Below are positions 53,477 through 63,999 of a stretch of 64,000 bases of DNA, one piece after another. The DNA comes from Astragalus membranaceus (taxonomy: Eukaryota; Streptophyta; Magnoliopsida; Fabales; Fabaceae), in assembly GCA_039519185.1 (NCBI GenBank), contig CM076854.1, positions 69,193,448 through 69,257,447 on the forward strand, in the 5' to 3' direction. The translations under genes and the position numbers were made by a program. A model generated the notes under the pieces. It ran no database searches, was not told where the DNA came from, and worked only from the letters and a program-made list of their open reading frames with translations. Every line of letters starts with the position of its first letter. The stretch's first letter is position 1.

Positions 53477-55239
53477 GCTGCCCCTCTTTATTTGGGTTTT
53501 ACCAAGAAATATGAATTGGCCGAGACATATTTCGAAGTTAAAATAGAAATAAAGAATTCAGAAATTATACCAATTTTGTCTACTTGGAGAAACCCGAATT
53601 TTCTTTTTCTTTTTCTCCTTTTTTTTGAATCAACACTTGGAGCGTCGATGAGGAAACAGTAACTGAACATTGACATGCAGGCAGAAAAGGTAAACCGGGC
53701 ACTTGCGTGCAGACAGAAAAGGTAAAATGGGCACTTGCGTGCAGACAGAAAAGGTAAAATGGGCACTTGCGTGCAGACAGAAAGGTAAAATGGGCACTTG
53801 CATGCAGAAAGCAGTAAATTGCCCAGGCTTCCTAAATCCTGCAATCCTTAAACGAACTCTTGACGAATCTGAGTTTGCACGTGGCTTTGAGGAGCACGCT
53901 TCCTGTTGGCCTTTTCGAGCGACCGGGGGGATCGTTATCAGCTCCGGAACTGATATACTGATCAATGCACGGCGTCCACTGTATCTTAGGCTGATACAAC
54001 TATTCCGTTGAACCTCACATGGGGCTGCGGTCCATCGCGTTGCTCGTGCACGATGTGAGACCTGGGCAGAAGGGAGCGATGATCTCTCTGGGCTCCAATC
54101 CGCAATGCGCGCCTGAGCGCTCTCTTTTCTTTTCTCTTTTTTCTTTTCTTTTTTTTGTTTCTCTCTTTCCCTTTTTTTTTGAACTCCCAACTTGGGGGAG
54201 CATTTTCTGGAATCTGAAGGCGAGCATTAACACCACTGTGTTTATCCTCTCTCACTTGACTGCAACTGAAAAATGAGCCCATACATGCAATGCAAATGCC
54301 ATGATTGCCATTTTCTTTTTCTTTTTCTTATGGTGAATGTAATGTAAATGCCTGAATTTCTCTTTTCTTTACTTTATTATTATTACTTTCTATGTCTGAT
54401 GAGTGCATGATTTTATGCTTGGTGATTGTAATGCATGACTTTATTTGTTTATTGCTCTTTTGCTTTTTCAACTTTTTCTTTTCTCTTCTTTTTTTTTATT
54501 TTTTCATATATATTTTTTCTTTTTGTGCTCTTTTGCTCTTTTGGCTTTTCCTTTGCTGGACCGACCCACTCGCGCGACTCGCGTTATGAGACACCATGAT
54601 TATCTATGATAATTATTCGGGAGCCGAGCTTCGTCCTCTTGTTTTAATGCAATCAGCGCTTCTTATTTGATTTTTGCGAGCTTACTTGACTGAAAGATCG
54701 TCTCTTTTTGTTGTCATTTTCAAAAATTTCGCAATGATCTTAATGCTATGACTTATGCACATTTCCATGATTTATTTATCATCTACCATAAAACGTAGTT
54801 TAAAATCAGAAATGAGAAGAAAGCAATGATAAGACAGCAAACTGATAGAGTGAAAAATTTGGACTTTTATTCATACGGGAGTCAGACGCGCAGAATGTCA
54901 CGCTGACTGAAAAGGGTACATTGGAAATTTTCCTGAAACTAAGAAAAAGAAAAAGGAGAATGGACGCAGCAGATCTTATGAATATTCTTTCTCTGGAGCA
55001 TTCGATGCCAACCGCTCATACTTGCAGCCTTGATCACCCTTTTATCCAAGCTCTTGGAAGCACTGCTTGCCCCTTTTCTCTTTATGTCCAACTTTTCTAA
55101 CCCTAACTTTTGCCTGGATCGCCCTTTTGGGTTTTCAATCCACCGGGTTGCTCAATTTTTCCTAGGCAGCCCTTTCGGGTTTTCAACCTAGCGAGCTAAC
55201 TCTTGCTTGGCTCATCTTTCTCCTTTTCTTTTAGTTTTC
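53477..55239 (-). other. Ogre 3' untranslated region with PPT and minisatellite
   Basis: The PPT is AATAAAGAGGGGCAGC (minus, 53477-53492), directly before the LTR start. A minisatellite of about four copies of GGGCACTTGCGTGCAGACAG followed by AAAAGGTAAAAT (period 31-32 bp) lies at 53675-53815. The rest up to the integrase stop at 55240 is non-coding, with pyrimidine runs (54120-54180, 54470-54550). Long 3' UTRs with variable repeats are usual in Ogre. Confidence 0.75.
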
Positions 55240-56092
55240 TCAGGCGTAATATTTCTTGACTGAATCTGAATTGACTGGGTTCTTGAGTTCTTCACCATCC
55301 ATGTTGGTGAGTATTAATGCTCCTCCAGAAAAGGCTTTCTTCACCACATATTGCCCTTCATAACTTGGGGTCCATTTTCCACGGGAGTCACTCTGAATAG
55401 GCAGGATCTTCTTGAGCACCAGGTCTCCTTCACTGAATTCTCGGGGACGAACCTTCTTGTCGAAAGCTGTCTTCATCCTTTGTTGATACAACTGGCCATG
55501 ACACAGGGCAGCAACTCTTTTCTCTTCAACGAGGTTCAGCTGATCTAAACGAGCTTGGACCCATTCTACTTCTTCCAACTTAGTTTCCATCAGCACCCGT
55601 AGGGAGGGTATCTCGACTTCAATAGGGAGGACTGCTTCCGACCCATATACCAAAGAGAATGGGGTTGCCCCGGTTGAAGTACGCACTGAGGTACGATACC
55701 CGTGCAAAGCAAAAGGAAGCATCTCGTGCCAATCTTTGTAGGTTACTACCATCTTTTGCACAATCCTCTTAATATTCTTATTGGCTGCTTCGACTGCCCC
55801 GTTCATCTTAGGCCGGTATGGAGAAGAATTATGATGTTTGATCTTAAACTCTGCACAATTCTTTCATCATCTTACTGTTTAGGTTGCTGCCATTATCTGT
55901 GATGATCTTGTCTGGAAGCCCATAGCGACAAACCAAATCTCTCTTTACAAACTTGGCAACCACAGAACTGGTTATGCTGGAATATGAAGCGGCTTCAACC
56001 CATTTGGTGAAGTAATCAATTGCAACTAGGATGAAGCGGTGCCCATTTGACGCCTTGGGCTCTATGGGACCGATGACGTCCATGCCCCACAT
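55240..56092 (-). pseudogene. Ogre integrase, zinc-finger region missing
   Basis: The rve core reads MWGMDVIGPIEPKASNGHRF, then AIDYFTKWVEAASYSSITSS (first Asp), CRYGLPDKIITDNGSNLNSK (second Asp) and NGAVEAANKNIKRIVQKMV (Glu). After it come WHEMLPFALHGYRTSVRTST and a C-terminal domain (FSEGDLVLKKILPIQSDSRG). A shift at about 55844 splits the core. The HHCC zinc-binding segment expected before MWGMDV is absent: RNase H runs almost directly into the core. Confidence 0.85.
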
Positions 56093-56580
56093 TTAAAATG
56101 GCCAAGATGCAGTCAAGACATTTAAACATTGAAGCTCGATGCTGGATTCTGATCTGGGTCAAGTTCTTATCACAATTGATATTAAACATTGAAGCTAAAG
56201 TGGCCAGTGCATCAGCCAACTGATTCTCTCTGCGAGGAAGATGTTGAAATGTGATTTCTTCGAAGGACTCAACCAATTCTCGGATGAAGTCTCTGTACAG
56301 TATCAACTCGGGATCTCTGGCTTCCCAATCTCCGTTCACTTGATGGATAACTAGGGCCGAGTCTCCATACACATTTAATCTTTTAACTTTCCAGTCTAGA
56401 GCTGCCTGAATACCCAAAATACATGCCTCGTACTCCGCAATATTATTTGTGACATAGAAGCTCAATCTAGTAGTGAATGGTATGAAGCGATTGTCAGGGG
56501 ACACCAGCACTGCCCCAGCCCCGTGCCCATAGCTGTTGGAAGCACCGTCGAACATTACTCTCCACCTTTCATTCTCTGGG
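56093..56580 (-). pseudogene. Ogre archaeal-type RNase H
   Basis: MFDGASNSYGHGAGAVLVSP starts the domain (first Asp in FDGAS). SFYVTNNIAEYEACILGIQA provides the NxAEYEA motif and NVYGDSALVIHQVNGDWEAR the GDSxLV motif. LPRRENQLADALATLASMFN provides the terminal NxxADALA. All landmarks are intact. It is offset from the RT frame by one base near 56576. After LASMFN the sequence is truncated relative to the family, with FKCLDCILAILN leading straight to integrase. Confidence 0.85.
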
Positions 56581-58276
56581 GACCTTCCTCTTCAACTAAA
56601 GCCAAAATGTCCTCATCTGGGAAATCACACTGCATCGAATGGTAATCTTCAATAGGCTGATGTGCCAAGTACTCTGCTAGCGCACTACCTTTGATGGCCT
56701 TTTGAGTGACATAAAGAAGATCATATTCTGGCAACTGCATCTGCCATCTGGCAATTCTTCCTGTAAGCGCGGGCTTCTCGAAGATATACTTGATAGGATC
56801 CATCTTTGACACCAACCAAGTGGTGTGACTTAACATGTATTGCCTCAAGCGATGAGCAGCCCAAGCCAAGGCGCAACAAGTCTTTTCTAGTAACGAATAC
56901 CTCGTCTCACAATCGGTGAACTTCTTGCTCAGATAATAAATTGCGTGCTCTTTCTTGCCAATTTCGTCATGTTGTCCTAACATACAACCCATTGAATTTT
57001 CTAGCACGGTCAGGTACAGGATCAAAGGTCTGCCATGCACCGGAGGCATTAAAATAGGCGGATCTTGCAGGTACTTCTTAATCTTCTCAAAAGCTTCTTG
57101 GCAATCATCATTCCACTTAGTCTCTTGATTCTTGCACAGCAATTTGAAAATCGGCTCACATGTAGCAGTTAGCTGGAAGATAAACCTGGAAATGTAGTTC
57201 AGTCTTCCGAGAAAACCCCGAATTTCTTTTTCTGTCTTAGGAGCAGGCATCTCGAGAATTGCATGCACTTTGTCTTGGTCAACCTCTATCTCCCTTTGAC
57301 TGACAATAAACCCCAATAGTTTTCCTGATCTCACCCCAAAGGTGCATTTAGCTGGATTTAACCTGAGCTTGAACTTTCTCAACCGTTCAAAGAGCTTCCG
57401 CAAATTAACAACGTGCTCTTCATCTGTTCTGGACTTTGCGATCATATCATCCACGTACACCTCGATCTCTTTGTGCATCATATCGTGGAACAACGTGACC
57501 ATAGCTCTTTGGTAAGTAGCGCCGGCATTCTTCAACCCGAACGGCATGACCTGATAGCAGAACGTTCCCCAGAGAGTTATGAAAGTAGTCTTCTCCATAT
57601 CCTCAGGAGCCATTTTAATCTGATTATACCCTGAATACCCGTCCATGAAGGAGAAAAGGGAGTGCTGTGCCGTGCTGTCTACTAGGACATCAATATGGGG
57701 CAAGGGAAAATCGTCTTTGGGACTGGCACGATTCAGATCTCTGTAATCGACACACATTCTAACTTTTCCATCCTTTTTGGGCACTGGCACAATGTTAGCC
57801 ACCCACTGTGGATACTTGGCTACAGCTAGGAAACCAGCGTCAAATTGTTTCTTCACTTCGTCTCTGATCTTTAAAGACATCTCAGGCTTCATCCTCCTTA
57901 GCTTCTGTTTAACCGGAGGGCACTCAGGCTTGACTGGCAGCTTGTGCACCACTATATCAGTATCTAACCCGGGCATATCTTTATACGACCATGCAAAGAC
58001 ATCAATGTAGTCACGCAGGAGTTGAACCAACTTCTCATGCTCACTCTTTTTCATTGAAGTGCCAACCTTGACTTCTTTCTTTTCGCCCTCTGTGCCTAAA
58101 TTGATGATCTCAATAGCTTCCCCATGTGGCTGAATAACCTTTTCTTCTTGCTCAACCATTCTCATCAATTCCGGAGGAGTTTCCCAGTCATCCTCGGCAT
58201 CCTTCTCAGCTTGATTAACGGGGTAATCAAAATTAACATATGGACCGCTGGCATCATTATTTTCAGAGGTATTCAT
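56555..58276 (-). CDS. Ogre reverse transcriptase / RNase H polyprotein segment
   Basis: A likely start is MNTSENNDASG at 58276, just after a TTTCTATTCCCGCAAATGCAG-like intron acceptor (border at about 58284). The 30-odd residues further upstream in the same frame come from the intron. Domains in order: pre-RT (VFAWSYKDMPGLDTDIVVHK), RT (VRMCVDYRDLNRASPKDDFP, LFSFMDGYSGYNQIKMAPED, MPFGLKNAGATYQRAM, catalytic EVYVDDMIAKSRT), thumb (RSGKLLGFIVSQREIEVDQD, FLGRLNYISRFIFQLTATCE), RNase H (HAIYYLSKKFTDCETRYSLL, LAWAAHRLRQYMLSHTTWLV) and connection (IKGSALAEYLAHQP). About 570 residues are open with all RT catalytic residues. The frame ends early at TAA because of a 1-bp shift before the second RNase H. 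Confidence 0.88.
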   Translation of the reverse strand: MNTSENNDASGPYVNFDYPVNQAEKDAEDDWETPPELMRMVEQEEKVIQPHGEAIEIINLGTEGEKKEVKVGTSMKKSEHEKLVQLLRDYIDVFAWSYKDMPGLDTDIVVHKLPVKPECPPVKQKLRRMKPEMSLKIRDEVKKQFDAGFLAVAKYPQWVANIVPVPKKDGKVRMCVDYRDLNRASPKDDFPLPHIDVLVDSTAQHSLFSFMDGYSGYNQIKMAPEDMEKTTFITLWGTFCYQVMPFGLKNAGATYQRAMVTLFHDMMHKEIEVYVDDMIAKSRTDEEHVVNLRKLFERLRKFKLRLNPAKCTFGVRSGKLLGFIVSQREIEVDQDKVHAILEMPAPKTEKEIRGFLGRLNYISRFIFQLTATCEPIFKLLCKNQETKWNDDCQEAFEKIKKYLQDPPILMPPVHGRPLILYLTVLENSMGCMLGQHDEIGKKEHAIYYLSKKFTDCETRYSLLEKTCCALAWAAHRLRQYMLSHTTWLVSKMDPIKYIFEKPALTGRIARWQMQLPEYDLLYVTQKAIKGSALAEYLAHQPIEDYHSMQCDFPDEDILALVEEEGPQRMKGGE

Positions 58277-58284
58277 TTTAGATC

Positions 58285-58522
58285 TGCATTTGCGGGAATA
58301 GAAAAGCAATGAACAGGCAAAAATAGAGACACAAAATGAAGACGCAAAAAGGCTATTTTTATTCATTTGAGAATTCAAAACTACATTTTGTCGATAGATG
58401 ATATCTAAAAGAAAACATGCATGCCCCTATGAAATTGTCCTAAGGCCTTGGGCAGAGCCAAAGGATTTGCATTACAAAGATCATTACTTTGAAATGAAAA
58501 CAACAGGGAAATCGACGATCTT
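58285..58522 (-). other. Ogre intron between protease and RT
   Basis: After the protease frame stop (TAG at 58523-58525) the minus strand is non-coding and T-rich, ending TTTCTATTCCCGCAAATGCAG at about 58284. An intron at this place, whose removal joins gag-protease to RT, is a known Ogre feature. The acceptor is clear. The donor was not pinned down and may lie inside the end of the protease frame. Confidence 0.6.
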
Positions 58523-59752
58523 CTAGTTGCCAATTTCTTCTCCTGCAACACTGCGACGAACCAGGTCCCGACCCTCGCCTTCTTCAACTAACTCTTCCTC
58601 GATGACAGCTATCTGATTAGGGATCAGCATGCCAGCACTCCTGAAATTCTGCTTAAGGTCATCTATGGGGACCATCATCAATCTGATTTCTCTCCCCTGA
58701 AGCCTAGCCAATCTCTTCTCACGCTTTTCCTCAGCCATTCTTCTCTTATCGGCTGGAGTGGGCCCATAGCCTAACCCACGTCTGTCTTTGTATTCCTGCA
58801 GATGTACGGGTGACAGAATTCCTTGCTCAGATCTTCCTAACCCCTTCCCAATCTGATAGCCACTTTTCAGCATAACTTTTGCTACCATAACATCAGCATT
58901 GGACCACTTGGGTACAGGTATTGGGGATTCTCCACTTACGAACACAGCATTCGCAATTTCTAAGGATTGAAAGGCGGATTCGATGGATTCCTCTGCAGCT
59001 TCAATATAATGAGAGGGGACAGGTTTTCTGACTGTGAACTCTTCCTCCCCAGAGACAACTACAAGCTTATCGTCGACTACAAACTTGAGTTTTTGGTGAA
59101 GTGTTGAAGGGACAGCGCCTGCTGCATGGATCCAAGGTCTCCCCAAGAGACAGCTGTATGAGGATTCAATGTCCATAATCTGAAAAGTCACATAGAACAC
59201 CTCAGGCCCTATTTGCATTGGAAACTCCATTTCCCCTATGACTTCTTTCTTAGACCCATCAAAGGCCCTGACCAAGGTTGAGCTGGGTCTCATGTAGGAA
59301 GAATCCACCTCTAACCTGTTCATCGTTGACCTGGGCATAACATTCAATGAGGATCCATTGTCAATGAGAACCCTGGAGAGCGTATATTCACCGCACTTCA
59401 CTGAGATATGCAATGCCTTATTGTGCCCCTTCCCCTCTGGGGTGAGCTCATCATCAGTGAAAGTAATGTAATTAGATGCAACGATGTTCCCCACTATGCC
59501 ATCCAACTGATTGACAGTAATATCTCGGGCGACATGGGCCTCATTCAGTACTTTAACCAAAGCGTCACGGTGGGCTTCTGAGTTTAGTAGTAGGGACATG
59601 ATGGAAATTTTGGCTGGGGTGTGGTGTAGCTGATCCACCACTTTGTAGTCACTCTGCCGCATTATCTTCAAGAATTCAGCAACCTCTGGGTCTGACACCT
59701 TCCTATTTATCACAGGCTCCGGCTCTACATTCTTTCCTTTTCGAATTCTCTC
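58523..59752 (-). CDS. Ogre protease with G-patch-like motif
   Basis: The frame from above 59713 encodes VSDPEVAEFLKIMRQSDYKV and LHHTPAKISIMSLLLNSEAH (gag-protease linker), then the aspartic protease: SRVLIDNGSSLNVMPRSTMN (DNGSS in place of DSG), MEFPMQIGPEVFYVTFQIMD, YSCLLGRPWIHAAGAVPSTL and HQKLKFVVDDKLVVVSGEEE. A segment VMLKSGYQIGKGLGRSEQGI and LSPVHLQEYKDRRGLGYGPT looks like a G-patch, an RNA-binding motif often found at the end of Ogre-type proteases. It stays in frame with gag upstream, separated by one TAA at 59753-59755. It matures the polyprotein in the particle. Confidence 0.85.
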   Translation of the reverse strand, partial: ERIRKGKNVEPEPVINRKVSDPEVAEFLKIMRQSDYKVVDQLHHTPAKISIMSLLLNSEAHRDALVKVLNEAHVARDITVNQLDGIVGNIVASNYITFTDDELTPEGKGHNKALHISVKCGEYTLSRVLIDNGSSLNVMPRSTMNRLEVDSSYMRPSSTLVRAFDGSKKEVIGEMEFPMQIGPEVFYVTFQIMDIESSYSCLLGRPWIHAAGAVPSTLHQKLKFVVDDKLVVVSGEEEFTVRKPVPSHYIEAAEESIESAFQSLEIANAVFVSGESPIPVPKWSNADVMVAKVMLKSGYQIGKGLGRSEQGILSPVHLQEYKDRRGLGYGPTPADKRRMAEEKREKRLARLQGREIRLMMVPIDDLKQNFRSAGMLIPNQIAVIEEELVEEGEGRDLVRRSVAGEEIGN

Positions 59753-61999
59753 TTATGTTGCCTTAGAAGGATCCTCTTCCTGAGCTTGGGGAACATACAC
59801 ACGCCCACTTCTAGTTACCCCACTACTTCCTGCAATATTGGTGATGTCAAGAGCAGCTTGAGATCTCGGAGCTGGAATTGGCACACTGTAGCTCCATGGG
59901 ACATCATTGTTCTTCTGGCTAGGAACTGGAACTGGGATCACAATAGTCTTTGGTCTTGCCATAGCCGAATTCCGACTGTATGGCACCTCGATAGGTCTCT
60001 GCACACCTCTACTCCCGTCTGATTGGAAGATCAGAACATCCTCCTCTCTCCCCTGTATACCCACCTGGATGATGTGGCGATCCATCAGATCCTGTAACAC
60101 CAACTTGAATGCTTCACATGCTCCCACATAGCTGACATTAGTGCAAACTCCTTTCAGAACACAACCCATTCTAATAATCCCGCATTTGCACAATTCTGCA
60201 TGAATGATTTCTAGGGGAGTCTGGATATCTTCTACTGATCTGATTAGGGACTGTTCTTTCATATCCATGATTGCATTAGTGGCATGCTTCCCATGACCAG
60301 GCAACGGGTTAGTCGTGATATTTGGATCCTCCTGCTTGAAAGTTATGCCTTTTTTGTCTATCAAGTCTTGCACCACTATCTTGAAGGCTTTGCAGTCCTC
60401 CACAACATGCCCAACTGCTCCTTCGTGGAAAGCACAGGTACTATTGGGGTTGTATCCTCTGAAGTAAGGTGGTTGAACGGGTTTCGTGGGTCTTGTATTA
60501 ATGAGCTTATTGGTGATGAGGTAGCTGAACAGGTCTGTGTATGACATGGGAATTGGGTCAAAGGTTGTTCTGTTTTGATAGGTCCTTTGGTGGTTGCTTT
60601 GGTTGTTGTTTTGGAATGGATGGGCTGTTTGTGTGGGAGTGGGGACTGGTATGTTGGGTGGTTGGTATGGTGGGCTAATAGTGATGTTATTGGTTTCTCC
60701 TTCTTTCTTTTTAGGAAAGCCGGAGAATGGCTTCTTTTGGGAGCTTGTGTTACTTGTGGACCCCTGTGCAATCTTTCCACTTCTCAATCCGTTCTCCAAT
60801 CTCTCTCCCACAATCACCACATCTGAAAAATTGGATGATGCACTGCTGATCAGACGATCATAATATAGCGGTGGCAAGGTTTCCATGAACATAGAAACCA
60901 ATTCTTTGTCTAAAAGAGGAGGTGTGACTTGTGCGGCCAAAGCCCTCCATCGCTGGGCGTACTCCTTGAATGATTCATTGTCCTTCTTGCTCATATTCTA
61001 CAGCTGTGTTCGGTCTGGCGCCATATCCGTATTGTATTGATATTGCTTGAGGAATGCATCTGCTAAATCCTTCCAGCAGCGGACTTGGGATGGCTCTAAC
61101 TTCATATACCAATTAAGGGATGATCCAGCAAGGCTATCTTGGAAGCAATGGATTAGCAATTTGTCATCACGGGAGTAGGTAGACATCTTCCTACAATACA
61201 TCGTCAAGTGACTCTTTGGGCAGGTCGCACCTCTGTACTTGTCAAAATCGGGGACCTTGAATTTTGGCGGCAACACCACATCAGGAATAGGGCATAGGTC
61301 TCTGGCCTCCCTAGCCCTGGAGCCAAAGCCTTCAATCATTCTTAGTCTTTCTTCTAACATCTGGAACTGCTCTCTGGTCTGTTGGTGCTCAGCGGAATAG
61401 ACTTGAGGGGAATGACTTACACCATAAGGAGGTGTAGGCATTGAGTGCTGAACCTGAGGGTAAACGGAGTTTCCGGACACAAAGCCTTGAGTCTGTGGAA
61501 AGGCAGCTGGCGGTGGAGTGAGGTTCTGAGGAGTAGGCCGAGGTATAACAATTGGATGCGGGATCTGAACCTGGGGTTCACCAGTCATTCCTTCTGATCC
61601 GACAGACGTTGGCTGCACATTCTCAGCTATTGCCACGGGACCAGTTCCCGGGTTAGCTTCTTGATTTGGAGGAGTATAACGCAAAGGAAGGCCATAAGGA
61701 GGCCACTGAGCAGCTTGAAAGTCATTTCCATTCTTCAAGGACAACAGGAGTCTCATCATCTCGCTCATCTGTGCCTTCATGGCATGCATTTCATTTCTCA
61801 ACTCAGGATCACCTTGACTGGAGCTACCAGGAGCTGAATGGTTCTGATTCTGTACCTCGGGGCCTTGGCCTGTTCCATTTCCATCCTCTGAGCCTGAAGC
61901 TGGAGGATTCTGATTCTCTGGTTGAGGTTGATCGGGGTCACTTAAGATTGCCATTCCTCTGGCCTGTGAACGTGTCCAATACGGATGTGGTCGCACCAT
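59753..61999 (-). pseudogene. Ogre gag, one in-frame stop
   Basis: It starts MVRPHPYWTRSQARGMAILS at 61999. An N-terminal Pro/Gln-rich part includes a coiled stretch (ELRNEMHAMKAQMSEMMRLL). The core follows: IEGFGSRAREARDLCPIPDV, KFKVPDFDKYRGATCPKSHL, YSRDDKLLIHCFQDSLAGSS and LNWYMKLEPSQVRCWKDLAD. A single TAG at 60995-60997 separates this from MSKKDNESFKEYAQRWRALA and ETLPPLYYDRLISSASSNFS in the same frame. Two zinc-knuckle-like motifs of Ogre type follow (CAFHEGAVGHVVEDC and ELCKCGIIRMGCVLKGVC). It ends at TAA 59753, beyond which protease continues in frame. Confidence 0.85.
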
Positions 62000-62358
62000 C
62001 TTGCCTTATCTTCTGTTTGAGTTGAAAACATTTTTATAAGCAAAGGAGCAAATTAATGAATGCAATGTAATGCACATGATTTTTTTATGTTATTTGTTGT
62101 TTGTTGCCGGGAATCACAGTGCACCTTTCTCTTGTCGTAGGTGTATATTCAAATACTTTCAAGAACATAACGCGGCTGGAATCAATAAGTGAGATAAACG
62201 TACTTCCTTCAAGCATCATATTCTTAATCATTCCAAGAACAAGATACAATATCCTTAAATGTGCAATACAACGCTTTGAAAAGAAAAACACAACATTCTT
62301 TAAGAAAAGAAAAATTACAATTTCCTAGTGAACATTCTAAAAAAGGGAAAATTTAAAT
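62000..62358 (-). other. Ogre spacer between ORF1 and gag
   Basis: About 360 bp of AT-rich non-coding sequence between the ORF1 stop and the gag ATG. Frames here have no motif. Confidence 0.6.
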
Positions 62359-63999
62359 CTAAAAACCTATTGCCTTCATCTTCTCTTGGTTCTTCTCCTT
62401 TTTGCTAGCTGCAGCAGCTTCTCTTGCCCTTTCCATGAGTTCCTCAGTCAGAGACCTGCAGTACTCCACGAATTCATATACTCGCACCGGAGTGTTGTAA
62501 GGCAGCATCTCAACTTCTGCCTTTCTCAACCTCTTGGGAACATCCCTCACTGCCTGGTTAGCCAACCATGCCAATTTGGAGAACTTGTTCTTCCACTGTT
62601 GAATTTCTGCCCTCATCTCAACTATGATCTCTTGCTTTTCAATCCTACCCATTAGCTCGAGAAGACGGTGTTCCCACTACTGACTCTCCTCTCTTACCTG
62701 CCGGTAAGCATCACTGATGTGACTCAGATTACTCCTTAGTTCATCTGAATTCTCTTGCTCCATCCTTAAAGCCTGCTGATACTCTCTAAGGATGTTCTCA
62801 ATTGCATCTCTATCTTGTCTGATGCACCCTATTTGACTTTCAAGCTCACACGTCACAAACTGAGACTTTTTCTTGAATTCCTCTAGTGATTTCTTTGCAG
62901 CTCTCTCACTTTGCACGGACTCCTTGAACAGCTTCCTCCATTCATTTGCTCTAACCATGACCTCACCCGCCTTGGCATTCGATTTTTTCAACTCATCTTT
63001 GGTACTTTTCAGATATTCCTTCATTTTTTGATTACTTTCCTCTTCTTTCTTAAGCTTCTTGCTGCTTTCTTTGAGAGCTTCGGCCTTGCGCTCGTTCTCG
63101 TTCTCTAACTTTCTCTTCTCAGAAATTACTTTCCCCAACTTATCTTGTAAGGCTTTCTTTTCTTCTTCTACCTTGAACAAAGCAGGATTGACCTCACTTA
63201 GTTCTTTGAGACTTGGAACGTGAAGCTCTGGGACTTCTTTCCCAACCGACGATGAATTTTGACGAGGCGGGCCAACATTTTGAATTCTTTGGTGAAGCCA
63301 TTGGTAGAAAGTAACATCACCCGTTTTCTTTGTGATCTCCTCTTAATCCTTGTAAACTACACCCTCCCAAGCCTTTGAAATTTTCTGAAGCAAGCCTTGG
63401 TTCTTTAGATCTTCTTTATCGAGAAAGAATGGGGCCAACATGTCTTTAGTGGGTGCGTTCTTCATAGGATACCCAAGCTGTCTGATGGTGAGAGAAGGAT
63501 TGTAATTGATGCAGCCTTGGGTTCCCATTAAGGGTACATTATGGAAATTGCCGCACTGGAACAGTATTGAAGGCCTATCTTTCCAACACGGATGATTGAA
63601 CCAACAGACTTTGAGAGCACTGAGATTCTCTAAAGTGTGCACCCATTCTTGTGCACTTCTGGCTTCTACATCACAACACAGGGCATATTCTACTAAGTCC
63701 GCAGCTTTCGTCTTATGAGTGACAACATGGTTGAGGAACCAGGTGTAGAGAACATGGAAAGAGCAAGCAACCTTCTTCTTTCCTAACACACGGTGATGAG
63801 TGAATGAATAGTCGGTATCTGCAAGGATTGCTGGTAAAGGGTTAATCGGATTTTCTTTACTTATGAATGCTAGAAAAAGCCCAATAGCGGTCTCATCAAT
63901 GAACTTCTCGACCTGAGGGAAAAGGACGATCCCGAAAATAGTTAGGGCTAACAGCTGCTCGAAAGGACCCCACTTCTTATTCTGGGCATAAAACTTCAA
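62359..63999 (-). pseudogene. Ogre ORF1, partial at window edge, two in-frame stops
   Basis: The N-terminal part in view (FYAQNKKWGPFEQLLALTIF, IGLFLAFISKENPINPLPAI, VEYALCCDVEARSAQEWVHT, CGNFHNVPLMGTQGCINYNP) is the conserved globular domain of Ogre ORF1-type proteins; its function is unknown. It is followed in the same frame, after a TAA at 63343-63345, by a long coiled coil (FKVEEEKKALQDKLGKVISE through EQENSDELRSNLSHISDAYR). After a TAG at about 62674-62676 comes the C-terminal segment LPYNTPVRVYEFVEYCRSLT. Both stops look like single-base mutations. The true start lies beyond position 64000. Confidence 0.8.

Noticed and set aside
54120..54190. Pyrimidine tract as a second Ogre PPT or splice signal
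   Set aside because: It is not adjacent to an LTR border or a coding exon. A proper PPT is already present at 53477-53492.
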